Shown here: positions 1 to 12,047 of the stretch, one piece after another
Position numbering within the stretch: position 1 is the first letter of the stretch
Layout: every line of letters starts with the position of its first letter
NCBI GenBank assembly: GCA_028641055.1
Contig: CM054058.1
Span: forward strand, 237,687,551-237,751,550
Direction of reading: 5' to 3'
Length of the DNA: 64,000 nt
DNA from: Alopecurus myosuroides
Taxonomy: Eukaryota; Streptophyta; Magnoliopsida; Poales; Poaceae
Position numbers and translations under genes: made by a program
The notes under the pieces: generated by a model
What the model was told of the DNA's origin: nothing
What the model saw: the letters and a program-made list of their open reading frames with translations, nothing else
Databases searched by the model: none

Positions 1-550
1 GCTCCAACCAGCGGTACGTTGCAGTACTGGACGGAGGCGAGCGCGTTCGCTAGTTCGAAAAAAAAAATAATCAAAATCAGGCCTGGCTCCTGCTCCACTG
101 CGGCGCACGCAGAATAATCTTGTCCCCACCCCGATTCAATCAAACTCGATTCTTTCCCGGCCGGAGTTTTTTCTTTTTTCTTTTTTTGCCGTCTAGCTTG
201 GCTCTAGAGTTCACGAGCGGGATGACGGCCTAATATAATAGGCATGCAACTTTTAAATAAACCATGTCTTAACTTTTCAATTTCTATGTTTGTCTTGAGC
301 GATCTACCTAATTTAATTAGCACGTGAAGAAGAATTAAACACAGTAGCTAGCTAGCTAGCCTTCGGAACCGATCGACCGATACGAGGTTTTACACAACTG
401 GCTAGGGTACATTGTCACGTACAAATGTGTGCCTCGCTCTAATCGTTTCAGGTTATATATAGGTCCAGATGTATATATATATATATATATATGCCACTCT
501 CCGCTACATGCATGTGTAATCAACTCATCTTCCATGGCTCGCCTTTTTCA
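1..550. other. No gene seen; AT microsatellite at 472-492
   Basis: Low-complexity intergenic DNA with a 21-bp TA dinucleotide run at 472-492 and a short GCTA repeat near 348-360. The same sequence recurs at 19978-20527, with the TA run at 20449-20469 and the same length. Confidence 0.6.
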
Positions 551-562
551 TACCTAGCTAAA

Positions 563-1613
563 AGCAGCGACCGGAACGGAACTGAAATTTCAGTTACGGC
601 GGTTTACGGGCTCCACACCATTTTTGGCCAGAACAGAGCCCGTAAACACCGTCTCGCCTGAAAAGCGTTCTCGGGGTGCCATAAGTTTCCCCCACCGACC
701 GCTATATAAAGGGGGACGCTGACGCGTTCCCAGGTCGAACCCTCATCCTCCGCCTCCGTCGCAATTTCTCCCCGCCTCCCTACCCTAGGTTTAGCTCCGG
801 CGAACGATTAGAATAGATCTGCGCCATCTTTTCTCCCGCCGCATGGGTCTAGATTAGCGCTGCGCTTAATTTCCCCCACCACCGACGGCGACCCCGACGG
901 AAGCTCCACGGGCCGCGCTCGTCCACGAGCAGCCCCGCAAATGCACGAAAAGGTGGCGGACGATGGCAGCCACACGTAATTTCGTGGTTGGGGTGGCCTT
1001 GCGTCCGCCGCCAACGACCACGAGGTCAGCGGCTCGCGCGCGTGGTTATACCATACTCGCATCGAAAGTGCTCCGCTTTCCCGCGGAGGAGTCCGAGTCA
1101 TCGGAAGACGACTTTGACTACGTCGCCAACGATAATGAGCTCCTTAAACTCATGAAGACAAAGTCTCCCCGAGACCTCAACCACAAGGAGAAGCGCCACC
1201 ATCGACGCCGACCAGCTCTTCCGCGGCTTCCGCGCAGACGCCGAGATGCAGGCAAAGCGTCGCCGCCGTGACGCACACATCCCAGCTCTACTACGTAGGC
1301 CACTCGTCCTCCGACTCCGACGAGTGAAGACGGTGGCGCCGGAGAAGAAGGAGCCTTCGTGTAGTTACTGGCGGGCATTTGGGGATCTAGGTTTAGAATG
1401 CGGCGATGAACACAGTTCATCACCATTAATGTAAATTAGCTAGTTTGTGTTCAACCGCTGTGTTCATCCATTTCCATTCGCGCGAAAATCGAAAATTAGG
1501 AATTTACGTGTTAGATTACGACTTCTGTTCTGCGTCGTGCATCCGCAAACGGAAAACCCCTGAAATGAAGAACTGAAAAGGATTTTACGGGCTCGATTTT
1601 TTCAATCGCTGCT
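563..1613 (+). mobile_element. Candidate non-autonomous DNA transposon (left copy)
   Basis: The ends share an 8-bp inverted match (AGCAGCGA at 563-570, its complement at 1606-1613), and the right end carries an 'agagttgctcta' type terminus common in grass DNA transposons. Near the left end, 602-613 and 636-647 form a perfect 12-bp hairpin with a 22-base loop, and the same 'tttacgggctc' motif returns near the right end (about 1583). A TATA box lies at 703-710, followed by a GC-rich transcript-like part with a 102-residue frame (963-1271) containing an acidic Ser/Glu/Asp patch and a Lys/Arg-rich end but no recognised domain. No target duplication is clear. Superfamily (hAT or Harbinger) is undecided. 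Confidence 0.35.
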
Positions 1614-1639
1614 AGAGTTGCTCTAACTAGTTATTTGTG

Positions 1640-4160
1640 ATTTGGTTAACAATCAAAGTCCACCAATTTGAAGCTAGCTACTAGTGTTGTTTTTTCACGC
1701 GGTACGGAACTTTTGTACATGCCGATGCTTCGCCGATGAAATTCGATCCTTGCTGAGGGAAGTGAAGTCGCTTCGACGGAGGTGGCAACGAGGAGGCATG
1801 CATTTTCTCGAGGGGGGCGTTGAGATAGGACATGAAAAACAAATAGCTCGACAAATCTAGAGAGAGAAAGAGACAAAGGGGCAGAGGGATTTGAGATGCT
1901 TCGACATATGAGGGGTGGCGTCGATGATGGGATGGTGGGAGCTTGTGATTCTCGCCGGTTTGAGGATGTGCAACCGAGCCTAGTCTTCTGCAGAGACGAG
2001 CCACCCCCGCCTCTAGAGGAGGAGCAGTGAATGGCAACATGGAAGGACTCAGACACATGGCTACACATACATCGTTCTAACATTTTACTGCCTGTTTGGG
2101 GAGGGTGTGTGTTATAGCACACTGGCTTCATTTTGGCGTTTTCCCTCCCAATTTTGTTTCAAGGTTTCATTTGACCTTTTTTCGTTCAGCGCTCGTTGCC
2201 CATTTTGGGGGCAACTGTCCGGGTTTTCCCGCCCAATTTTCACGACGGGCGAACGCATACCATTATGGACATAACTATTACCTATTATTGTCTGGGATAT
2301 TTGTTTTACGATTTATTGTTTAATCATCAAAAGATAGTAATTGATAGTTGTTACCTTCATGTATTTTCTCGTGGACGCACATTATTGGGGCCCTTAATTC
2401 ATGCTAGGAGAAGCAACTCCATATAATTTCGTGTGTAGTTTATTTGTCAGAAATCATTATTTTATGCCAAAAGTCATCTGTTGCATATGATTTCATGTGC
2501 GGTCTTCATATCGCGTGTTATCATTTTGTGCCAATGCCGGATGAACACCAAAACTCCTAGGCCTATAGAGATGGCCAAGGCGCGGTGTACCGACTATAGT
2601 GGCAAGTCGAGCAAGGCAACATGGCAACATAATAACTTTGGTAATAAATATGTTTATAATTTTCTCCTAGAATTTTATTATTCACATTCGATTTTTGGGT
2701 AACCCAACTTGTGTGTTTTCATTACCCAAATAGTTTTTGGAGTGACTTGATTTTCTATGTGCTTCTCTAGTAGAGTGTAAAATATTTTGTCAATACACCA
2801 GAATTAGAGAATACAAAGTTATTTCTTCTATTTTATTAATTCACTTTTAATATGGTCACTAAAAAATTGTGTATTTTGGTAGCATGCTAATATTTTTGAG
2901 TGGGTGTATTTATTTATGTGTTTATCGATTGCGGTGTATGAAATTCCAGTAACAGCCGTGATATATAAAGTTTATTTCACTCATACCGATTTCTGAGTTT
3001 AAAGTATCCGACGAGCTACACTAGTGAAGGAAAATCGGCATGATCCAACAAGTAGAACCTACAAAATTAACGGTGTCAATTTGACGTGCTTATCACGATC
3101 TCGAATTTAATTAACATGGCATCGTGATAAAATGAGAAAACATTAATATATGATAATCACACATTTGTTTTTGAACATTCATGATCAATACAAACATGTG
3201 CGCGTATTTGTCATCAAGGAACAAAAACATGCATCATTTCTTCACCATTATAGGTAATGCATTATACGCATTAAAACAAGCAAATATTACGCACGAAATG
3301 CATCCCCGAACCCAATGACTCGGTGTGGTGGAGGAGCGCTGTTTCGGGGATAGTATTATCTTGAGAGGGTTGATGCCACCTATAAAATTCACTTGTGGGC
3401 ATTCTTATCCTCATAGGAGGCATTTTCGGAGAGAACATCATTAGTTTAGGGCTTACCGGACTAGAGGTTAGAGTGTCCATTCCCATGAATGGTCCCAAAT
3501 AGGGTTAGAAGTTCGATAAAACAAAAGGAGAGAAAATGTGAACACAATTCACCAAAAACTGAAAGTTACCTTCACGCGGATTCGAGTGTCCGGTGTCTTC
3601 TCACTTTTGCACGTTCTTGTTTAGGCAGTGGGTCCCAGGACGATCCTTAGGTCCCATGATCTTGGCAAACAATTACCCGGGTCCTTGGATACTGGTTTTC
3701 CCGCCCTTTATATCGGAATATAGCACCCTATCGTTGGGTTAAGTGACGAGTTTCGGATCCCGCATATTCTCTTTAAATCTTACAAAATAAACATGACATC
3801 AATAATAGAGACGCCACATTTACCGCTTCATCATTAAATTCACTATTCCTCATATTCTTAGTATATTTATACTAATTTCCTCGTCCTTTTTTGTTTGCCT
3901 TTTTCAAGCCTGTTTTGGGGGCTATAGCATTTCTTTAGCATCCTGTTCCCGCTCATTTAGAAGGGTGATAACATATTGTGTTCATTTTGACGTTTTCCCG
4001 CCCGTTTTATAGGGTTACAACACACATTTTTTTTCCTATTGAATTTCACGACACGTGGCTATCTAGATATTGATTGCCTAGTTACCCGAGCCGACTACCA
4101 AATTTGACCCGCGCTGACTAGAGCGCGCCACAAAAATTTGACTTTGGAACTGAAATTTTG
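1640..4160. other. AT-rich stretch, no supported gene (left copy)
   Basis: No convincing coding sequence. Two subregions (about 2095-2240 and 3890-4030) share a theme of 'ttttcccgcc' boxes next to a 'gtgttatagcac' or 'gtgataacatat' motif and a shared 'catttt g(g/a)cgttttccc' core, suggesting two diverged members of one repeat family. 2460-2540 has motifs resembling the 'tatcatttcatg' tract at 12570-12710. I cannot name the family. Confidence 0.4.
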
Positions 4161-4181
4161 GTTTTGGGCTGAGCGGGAATT

Positions 4182-7100
4182 TTGGGCCCAAAACCATCTC
4201 GGCACCTAGCTCTCGCGAATTGGACCCTCACAGTCCTCCCCTCCCATCGATACCATCTCCTCCCTATCCACCCGATCCCCTTTTCCACCGCCTCCGTCGC
4301 CGGTCGTTCCCGGCCGACTCCGTCAACTCCTCGCGCTGCAGACCACCGCCACGCCACCGCCTTCTCCTTCTCTCTCGATTCCACCGCAGATTCGTTCCCA
4401 GCCTCAAATCCTAGCTCTGGATCCGGATTTATAGAGGAGGAGGTTTGATCTTTGGCTTCCATGGCGGCATCGACACCGGTATCAGGTGGTGGCGATGCAG
4501 CATGGCGACCGGCTGGACGCTCACCGACGCAGATGTCCTCGGGTCCGGACCGTACGAGAGCCCGTCCCGGCGCCGCGGATGGCTCCATCTCTGCTGCCGA
4601 CGTATATGTTGTGGGAGACAGCGAGATTGATCCGGGAGGAGCTCACCGGCGGTTGGCGACCACATCGGCGCTCTTGCCGACGCCGACGCCATGTCACACG
4701 CCATGCTGCTCGTGCATCCTTGTTGCCTGGGCCGACCAGACCTAGCTGATGAGCCAATAGCACCCAGCCCCATGCATCCATTTTCGTTCCAGACGAGAAC
4801 ACTCTTCAGGTACGTTTCCATCATGTCCCACTCTCCCAGCTATTCTCTTCTATATTAGATCTCTCTTGCTCATCTGTCTGCAATGGTACAAGGGTTGCTC
4901 TGTTAGTAGGACTACATGTAAGCCTTACTCTAAGCATTCAATCTGACAGGTGAAGCTGCTCGGTGCGTCTATTCCTGGATGCCCATGGAAGCTGGGCGCT
5001 CTTGACGGTATGCCCGAGAGTCGTCCCGGCCCTGTCGCCGTCCACACCAGCAGGCTTGGATGATTGGAGGTCACTAGGGTCACACTTCTTTGGTTGTCAA
5101 GTGTTGATGTATCCGTTCTCCAGGAATTGAATGGTAAGAGCAATTGTTAGACCTTCTGTATGTATGTCCTGATGCTTCAGGAATAGTGAAAACCACTTGG
5201 GTCACTTAATGCATGTTTCATTTGTATTGTTTGTGGCAGATGGAACATTTTATGCTGATATGACCTCTTATATTGCTCTGAACTAACATGAACATTTGCC
5301 TCTTCTCACAGAAGGAGCACTGGCTTTTCCAGGAGCTTCGCCGGTGCCTCCCAAGTCTCCCTACCGGTTACTTACGGGGTAATCCAAGTGATGATTGATT
5401 GTGTTGTTGTAGTTTGTGAGAATTAGGATCCTTCATGTGGAGTTTGGGCATGAAATGTGTGTATGAGATGCCATTTTTAATTAATTTGCTCTTAATTACA
5501 AGAGCCAATCCAAACCACAATTGATGTAATATTGCATACGGTTCTGGACCGGATTCGTTGGCAGTATCTGGTCACATCTTATGCAACCTGGTTGTAGTTT
5601 CACTTATTTACCATGTTTAATGAACAGTTCAACAATTAGTAAGATAGAAATTTGGAACTGATTTCGTATTGCCTTGTACATCCTTGTCATCTGCTCTGTC
5701 TTATCTTTTAAACAAATTAATCATTTGGCACGTATTTTTCTTTTCAGTGAAGAAATAAACTGCATGTATGGTGTGTGATTCAGTATTATTTAGTTACTGT
5801 ATTAGATACAGAAAATTAATTTTTTTCTCAGTTTAAATGGCAGGGCAGAAAGTGATCTCGCAGACAGCAGCGGTAGAGCATGTGAAGGTCGAGCTTGCCG
5901 GCGGATTAGGGGATAGGTACTTCCTGGCTGATGGGTACACTCCATTCATGCCATCCCTAACCCTAGCTTCTCCGCTTCGGCCTTGGCCTTCGCTCTCGAC
6001 CACGACATCATCAGCGGTGCCCTCCGTGTCGACCTCGCCTTCCCTCGTCCACCGACGTGCTGGACTAGGTGCACGCCGGCAACTCCATAGAGGGGAGACC
6101 CGCCAGCAGACACACATCAAGGACGAGATGGCGACCGCTGCGAAGTTCCTGAGCGTTGAGATCCACGATGACCATGCAGGTGAGATCTCTCATCCCTCAT
6201 CTCCAGAGCCAGTATCAGGACGACGAACGCATTTCGCTGGACACTACCCGGCTATAGAACAAAAATCCATATTTCTTTGTTCTATGATTGAGGGCCTCCG
6301 TTTGTAGTTCCACAACATGTTCTACATTTTTTGGTGCGGTAATTAACTTTGTCCACTTTCAAAGCTCACACATGGTTTCGAATTTCCAGAAATTGTTTTC
6401 TTGTGTACATCTTCTAGCTTGTACTGTCATGATCGAAACTGCTAGACACAAATTCCAACCTTACACACAAGATTCAAAATTCCACAACTTGGTTTGTTGT
6501 CAAGATCCTCCTAGCTTGTAGTAGTTAATTAGGGACGGTGTAACTGCTGGATAGATATGCTTGCATCTTGTCAACCAAGTACGTACTAGAATCCTTCTCA
6601 TGCCTGAACTAAGCTTCTTCTATATTAACATTTGTTCTTTGTATATGAACTAGTAGTTTAGTACTAACTGCTGGTTCTTGACTTTGTTATCCATAATCAC
6701 CAGCTATTTAAGATGATAATGTGAGTTTTACTGTCGATACACTCATAATACGAGCTTAGCCACCATCAACATGCCTATTTATAATTAGGCAAGATCAGAT
6801 TGGTTATAACGAAGCTCTCTTCTTACTTGGATGTATATTTATTCCTGTTTAAATGTTTTTGCTTTTCCTGTGCCTTATGAGCCCTTCATACCAGCAATGT
6901 GTTTTCTCGATATGCTTAGCAAAGCTCAGTTATGTGAAGTTTTTACTCCCGTTTAGCGAGTAATAAATATCCGTGTAGAACAATTAAATGGGAGTTCAAT
7001 AAGACTTGATATAAAGAGATATGGAATGAATGGCAAAATTGACAATCTTATTCCAAAGGAAAAACAAATAGGTGAACAGTATATGGGTATCTCTTGTCGT

Positions 7101-8640
7101 GGTTTTGGGAAAGAGATGTCTTCTCAAGAATCTAATGCTTTCTGCTCCATTCACTTTCCTGGGAACCATTTATGTTATTATTGTTGTTTATTAGTTGTTC
7201 GAGGCCTTTGTATAAAATACTTTGTTTTATAATAACTTCTGATAATGATGAAATAACATGTCTGTTTACTGTTACCAAATAAAAGACCGTGTAAGAGATG
7301 GTCACACTTTGATCGTTTCAAAATTCTAAGGTTTATGTGTGATTTTCACTTCTTCGGCATCTTGGTGGTTGATTTCTTTCATTAAAAATCAGATTGAATT
7401 TTGATCGGGATTTTGCAGTTGTTAAAAAGAGGTAAATTATATATGAAAAACGGCAGCATGAACACAATAGCAAAAACATTTGAGTACCAAAAGTTAAAAC
7501 TTTAAATATAAAGTGCATCTAGGTAGTTCATGTGGGTCCTTAGAAAAGGCTGGATGGATTTTTTACATGTTTAACATCTAAGATATATGTATGCACCAAC
7601 GGTTATTCTTTATGGTTTAGATATTCCTAGATTGATCTGATACTTCTCTTGATCAAATTCATGGTCCTGTCATCTATGCACCATTGGTATATCTTGTTTG
7701 TGTGTTAAGTTATAGTTTCTCGTGCTATGGAGGTGAATCTGTCTTTGCTTGTTGTCATGCAGGCGAGGGACGAGTTGAGGTTCTTCAACCATGATTGATC
7801 GCTGGAGCAGTACACGGAGTAGCAAACTGTTGTGGCGTTCATGAAGGGTAGAAATGGATGTCGTCGAAGCGCGCCGTGCGAATTGGTGTTCTTCTCTGAC
7901 TTTGTGTGTATAGGTCAGTTTCTGGTTCCCCTCCTTTCTCCTCTTTGTGCTCTATGATAACAAGGCCTTTGAGTGATGCTGCAATGTGTTCCGGCTGTCT
8001 AGCCAGGACCTGATTGTTTAGGCTTCTTTATGCTTGTTGTTGTTGGCTTGCTAAAAAGCTAAACAATGTTACGCCAGTCTTTCTATCTCTAGTTGTTAAT
8101 CCTGCTACTTTCTCCACTAGTTAATCCTGGTGTTTTTTTGGGGGTTCAGATACATGGTTCAAATCCTGCTACTTCCTACTTGTGAAAAATTAAACCTCGG
8201 ATTGTCTACACCATTTGTTTTCGTAACATAGCTTTGCTATTTGCTCCCTTGTTTTTGCATTCTGCCTCATAAGAATAGTCAGCTAGCCTTAAAGCTCCAC
8301 GATGCTTAGAAGCTTGATGAGAAGTATTGTCTCATATGATGTAGCTTTTGATATTGATGTAAGTCGTGTCGTTTCCTTTCTGGTGCTGATGTTTCTTAAC
8401 TTCAGGTTAAGAAGCATGGGAGGCTACTCTGCCTGATGCATGACTCAAGGGAGGGTGGAGAAGCTGAAACTTTCTTCTGTTTGCTTAACACGAATTTGAA
8501 TGCTTGTAAGTTCTGTGGACCGTAGGGGGAGAAGTGGACTTTGCTATTTTTGCTGTCAGTATGTTTTGATTTCTGGATGGTGAAATCCTGGAGTGTTTTA
8601 ATCATCAGTTGAAGTTTGTTGTATATAGTTTTGATGATGT
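4182..8640 (+). pseudogene. Gene-like multi-exon region without a long frame (left copy)
   Basis: GC-rich islands are bounded by good splice-like sites in a consistent plus-strand order: donor after 4809 (gtacgt), acceptor before 4950, donor after 5133 (gtaaga), acceptors before 5240 and 5312, donor after 5378, acceptor before 5832, donor after 6179 (gtgaga), acceptor before 7763, donor after 7913, acceptor before 8406. Joining 5832-6179 to 7763-7913 gives a frame that starts at 5837 and stops soon after the join, roughly 123 residues with no domain I recognise. The first island (about 4182-4809) encodes only short low-complexity frames. It may be a non-coding transcript, a decayed gene or a fragment captured by a transposon. 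Confidence 0.35.
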
Positions 8641-8659
8641 ATCTGTTATATTTAACTTG

Positions 8660-9684
8660 CGTTTCTCTTTTAAATAGGATTTAAATTGAAATTAATGTAA
8701 ATGTCACACGAGTTGGGCTTTATGCACTTATCTGATCCAAATGCTCAAAAAATTAGGTGAAGTTTCATCAAAATTTCTGACAAACCTAACCCATAATTGA
8801 TTAGCTAGGCTGGTCTAGTGATCTTGCCTTCAAGTGGAATGATGCACTAGAGGAAGCAATTACTGGTCGTGATCATAGGTGCGGCTATCTCATTTTTAGT
8901 TGATTGATTCAATCAGGATTGTTAGCTGAAAGCATCGGTAGCTAGCAACAATCTAGTTAGACTTGCTACGTGAGCTGACCTGATGCGACTTGTGAGTGAC
9001 ATCTATGCCATCAAGAAAATTTCTATGGTTTATGATAATCCAGCTAGGCTTTACATGCGAGAGTTAGTTTGTCGTGAAGTGTGAGGAGGATCTAGGCCTA
9101 CAAGAACATATCCTAGTGTTTGTCGAACCCATGCAGTGTCGAGCATAAGAAATAAAAGGGATTTATGGTGACTTCCCTGCTTGCTGAATGTCGATCGGAG
9201 GCGTCTAGGGTGCCCGCTTCGTACGGTTGGCGTCTAAGAGACATGTCATTCATCCATGTTCACTCGATGGTTAGGACACACTTTGGGTACTATTTGTGGA
9301 AAGTGATGCTTGGGAAGAGCAAGTGCATGTGTTGGCTTTCCAGCTGCAGCGGCGTCGGGGCGGGAGAGTTGGCTCTTTGCATGATAGCATGGATCCTTCC
9401 AAGTACTATAGCTACAGTATCAACCATCCTTTTCTTTTCCAAAATGGATCGGTGTGTTTTATGCATGCATTTGTATTTAAGTATCCTTTTTTGCTGTGGC
9501 GTCACGCGTACTCAAAACGTAAAAATGTGGAAGCAACACCATGAAAGCCATTCATCTCTTGAGCTCGCAGTGCGGAAGCGAGATGCTCACTCGTCCATGC
9601 TTATGATCAGGTTTAGGAGCATGTTGCTCGCATCTCTTGCACACACGACATGGCTAGAGAAAGGCGATGAGAAGACCCATATGA
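8660..9684. other. No gene seen before the Harbinger element (left copy)
   Basis: Intergenic DNA. A plus-strand frame from 9165 runs into the Harbinger element through its poly-G tract, so it spans two unrelated sequences and is unlikely to be a gene. Confidence 0.5.
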
Positions 9685-12044
9685 GGGCATCTCGTCGTTC
9701 GGCCCCCCCAGGTTTCAGATCGGCGCTTTTTAGCGAAAGCGCCGCCCCGCACCAAAACCTGGGGGGGGGGGGGGGGCGATTTCACCAGCCGTTCGGCGGC
9801 CCAGAAAAGAGAACGGCGATATCATTTGAAACTTCATCTTCCCGCCCCCAAAAAATAGAGCCCTAGTTCGGCGATCACGGCAGCCATGGTTTCAGGCGAT
9901 CATATTACAAAAAACGCCACAAGTGGGCGATCAAATAGAGTCTAGATCGAATCACACACACGGGCGCGCGCGGCGTGGGCAAACGTAGGCGATCAGGTAG
10001 AAGCGTCGGAGCAGGCGGTGAGCTCGGCGCAGCATCCTCCAGGCCGATGACGGCGTCGGAGCGGACGGCGGGCGCGGCATCCTTGTCGACGACGGGCGCG
10101 TCATTCTCCAGGTCGGCATCCTCCAGGTCGACGTGCGTGCTTGTCGGCGCGGTGGTGTAGCTGGTGCCACCAGACGATGTCGGGGCCGGGGGCGTGCTGA
10201 TGTCGGTCGGGATGAGGTTGCACTGCGCTAGGAACCAAGCTCTCACCTCATGGGTCATCGCGGCCGGGTCGCCGTCCGTGAGAAAGGCGTGGTCGTTGTT
10301 CCTCTTCTTCGCCGCTGTGCCAGTCCTGAGGAGGTCGATCTTGACCTGCGAGTTGGCCATGAGCGTCGCCCATCGCTGTTTGGCGACCTCCTCCCTCTTG
10401 CTGGCCTGGGCCTGGGCGTCGGCGATGTAGGTCTCGATGGACGCCTGGAGCTTGGCCGCTGCCGGCGCGCCGTCCCTTGCCAACTTGGCTTTCTTGTGGC
10501 CCATCGGCGGACGCCCTTCGGGCGCGCACGCAGCCACCGCGTCGGGAACGTACTCCTTGCCCTTGCCGATCGAGCGCCGCACCTCCGCCCACTTCTCGCA
10601 CTTCTCGATGACGACGAAGACGTGGAGGAACTTGAAGTCGGAGCCCTCGTCGTTCTTGTACGTCTCGAGCATCCGGACGATCTCCATCTCGCGGTTGGCG
10701 CCGCTCTGCGGCCTCATCGAGATCTCCTCCTGGATGCCGTGCCACTTGTTGCAGGACGCCTGGATGTTCGCCCAATGGTTCGCCATGGCCTTCTGGCCGC
10801 GGTCGGCGACGCAACATGCGAAGTAGGGATCGATCATCCCGCGCTCGTCGTAGGCAGTCTTCACCCGCTTCCAGTAGTTGTCGACGTGCTGGTTGGCGCC
10901 GACGATCGGGTCCATGCTGATCGTTTTCCACGCCTCGGCGAGGAGGACGTCCTCCCTGTTAAGCCACTTGATGCGAGGCTCGGCGGGGGGCAGGGGCACC
11001 TTGGGTTCCTTGCGGGGACGGCCAGGACCACGGCGCTTTCGGCTTTCGCCTGCCGGATCTGGCCCCTCTGGCACTACCGGCGTCTCGTCCACCTCGTCGT
11101 CTTCGCCTTGCTCCTCCGTCGCCTGCGTGCCGGAGCCACCTTCGCCGTAGTCGCCACCTCCCTGCATGAAGAACTCCCCGCTGTGCTCGAGGAATCCCGG
11201 GCTCGCCGCCGCCGCCATCGAGCCGGCCACGATGATCTCCTCCATGTAGCTTACTGTCCTGGGGCTGAAGTCCGGCGAGGATCGCACGACGGTGGGACGG
11301 GGAAGCCGCGTAGCCCGGCGAGGCGCCATAAATCATCGGCGGGTGGTAGGAGAAGGTGAGGTTGGGGTTGAAACCTTCCAGGGGGTCGCCTTCGACGAAC
11401 CACGCAGGCGGCGGGTGCGGTGACATGCGTGGCGACGACGACTGCGACTGCTTCCGCTTGGCGAGCGGCGCCGTGGCTGCGACCGGAGTAGGTGGCTCGT
11501 CCGGCGCGGCCTCCTCCTCCTCCTCGTCCTCCAACTCCTCTTCCTCGGTGGCGGCCTGCTCCTCCGCCTGCAGCTGCGCCATCAGCTGCCTCTGCCGCTG
11601 CGCCGCCTCCCTCCCCCGGCGCTTGATGTTGGCCGTTTCCAGGCGCGCCCTCTCGGCGATCCACTCCTTGTTGGACATGCCGGGCGGCTTCTCCTTCGGC
11701 GCTCTCGGTTTGCGCGGTTTCTTGGCGAGATCGGAGGCCGCGGGAATGGATACGGCGGCGGCGGCGGCGCGGGGTCCTGTAAATCGGGCGGGAGCCATGG
11801 CGTCTAGATCTCGGGGGCGGGGGGAAATGGCGAGAATGGAGTGGGGGGAGAGGTACATGAGGTGGGGAAGTGGAGGGAAACGCCGAAATAGGGGAGGGAA
11901 ATCGCCTTTCGTCGCTGACAGGTGTGGCCCACGCGCGCATTTCGCCCCGCCCCCGAGATCCTGGGGGGCGACTGGTGCGAAACGGCGCCAAACGGCGCGA
12001 AAAACGCTGCTTGGGGGGGCTCCGGGGGACGGCTGGAGATGCCC
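9685..12044 (-). mobile_element. Non-autonomous PIF/Harbinger element with ORF1 only (left copy)
   Basis: The 2360-bp element begins GGGCATCTC and ends GGAGATGCCC, so at least nine terminal bases are inverted repeats. It is flanked on both sides by TGA (9682-9684 and 12045-12047), a 3-bp duplication as expected for PIF/Harbinger. Such elements normally encode a Myb-like ORF1 and a DDE transposase. Here only ORF1 fits (minus strand), and no transposase frame is present. A short hairpin (gcgctttttagcgaaagcgc) and a run of 16 G (9761-9776) lie near the left end. Mobilisation would have to be in trans. Confidence 0.75.
9905..11798 (-). pseudogene. Harbinger ORF1, Myb/SANT-like protein, frameshifted (left copy)
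   Basis: ORF1 of PIF/Harbinger elements is a Myb/SANT-like DNA-binding accessory protein that acts with the transposase in the nucleus. The likely start is the methionine at 11798 (MAPARF...), giving a basic, then Arg/Gln/Glu-rich and acidic N-terminal half. Somewhere between about 11270 and 11330 the frame shifts into a second open frame (stop at 9905) with an AT-hook-like RRGPGRPRK motif, a Trp-anchored SANT-like segment (IKWLNREDVLLAEAWK, then NYWKRVK) and a conserved NKWHGIQEE / DFKFLHVF region typical of grass 'NAM-associated' ORF1 proteins. The two frames overlap in content at the Met-Glu-Glu-Ile segment, so one indel breaks an otherwise complete gene of about 630 codons. Confidence 0.7.
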
Positions 12045-12047
12045 TGA

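Noticed and set aside
9165..9866. 233-codon plus-strand frame
   Set aside because: Runs from flanking DNA into the Harbinger element through a poly-G tract; no domain, and a boundary-crossing frame is not a credible gene.
10248..10931. Second minus-strand frame of 227 codons inside ORF1
   Set aside because: Arg/Gly-rich alternative-frame shadow of the real ORF1; no conserved motifs.
10250..11359. Long plus-strand frame (369 codons) opposite Harbinger ORF1
   Set aside because: It mirrors the GC-rich ORF1 coding strand and has no recognisable domain, whereas the minus strand shows SANT-like and AT-hook-like motifs.
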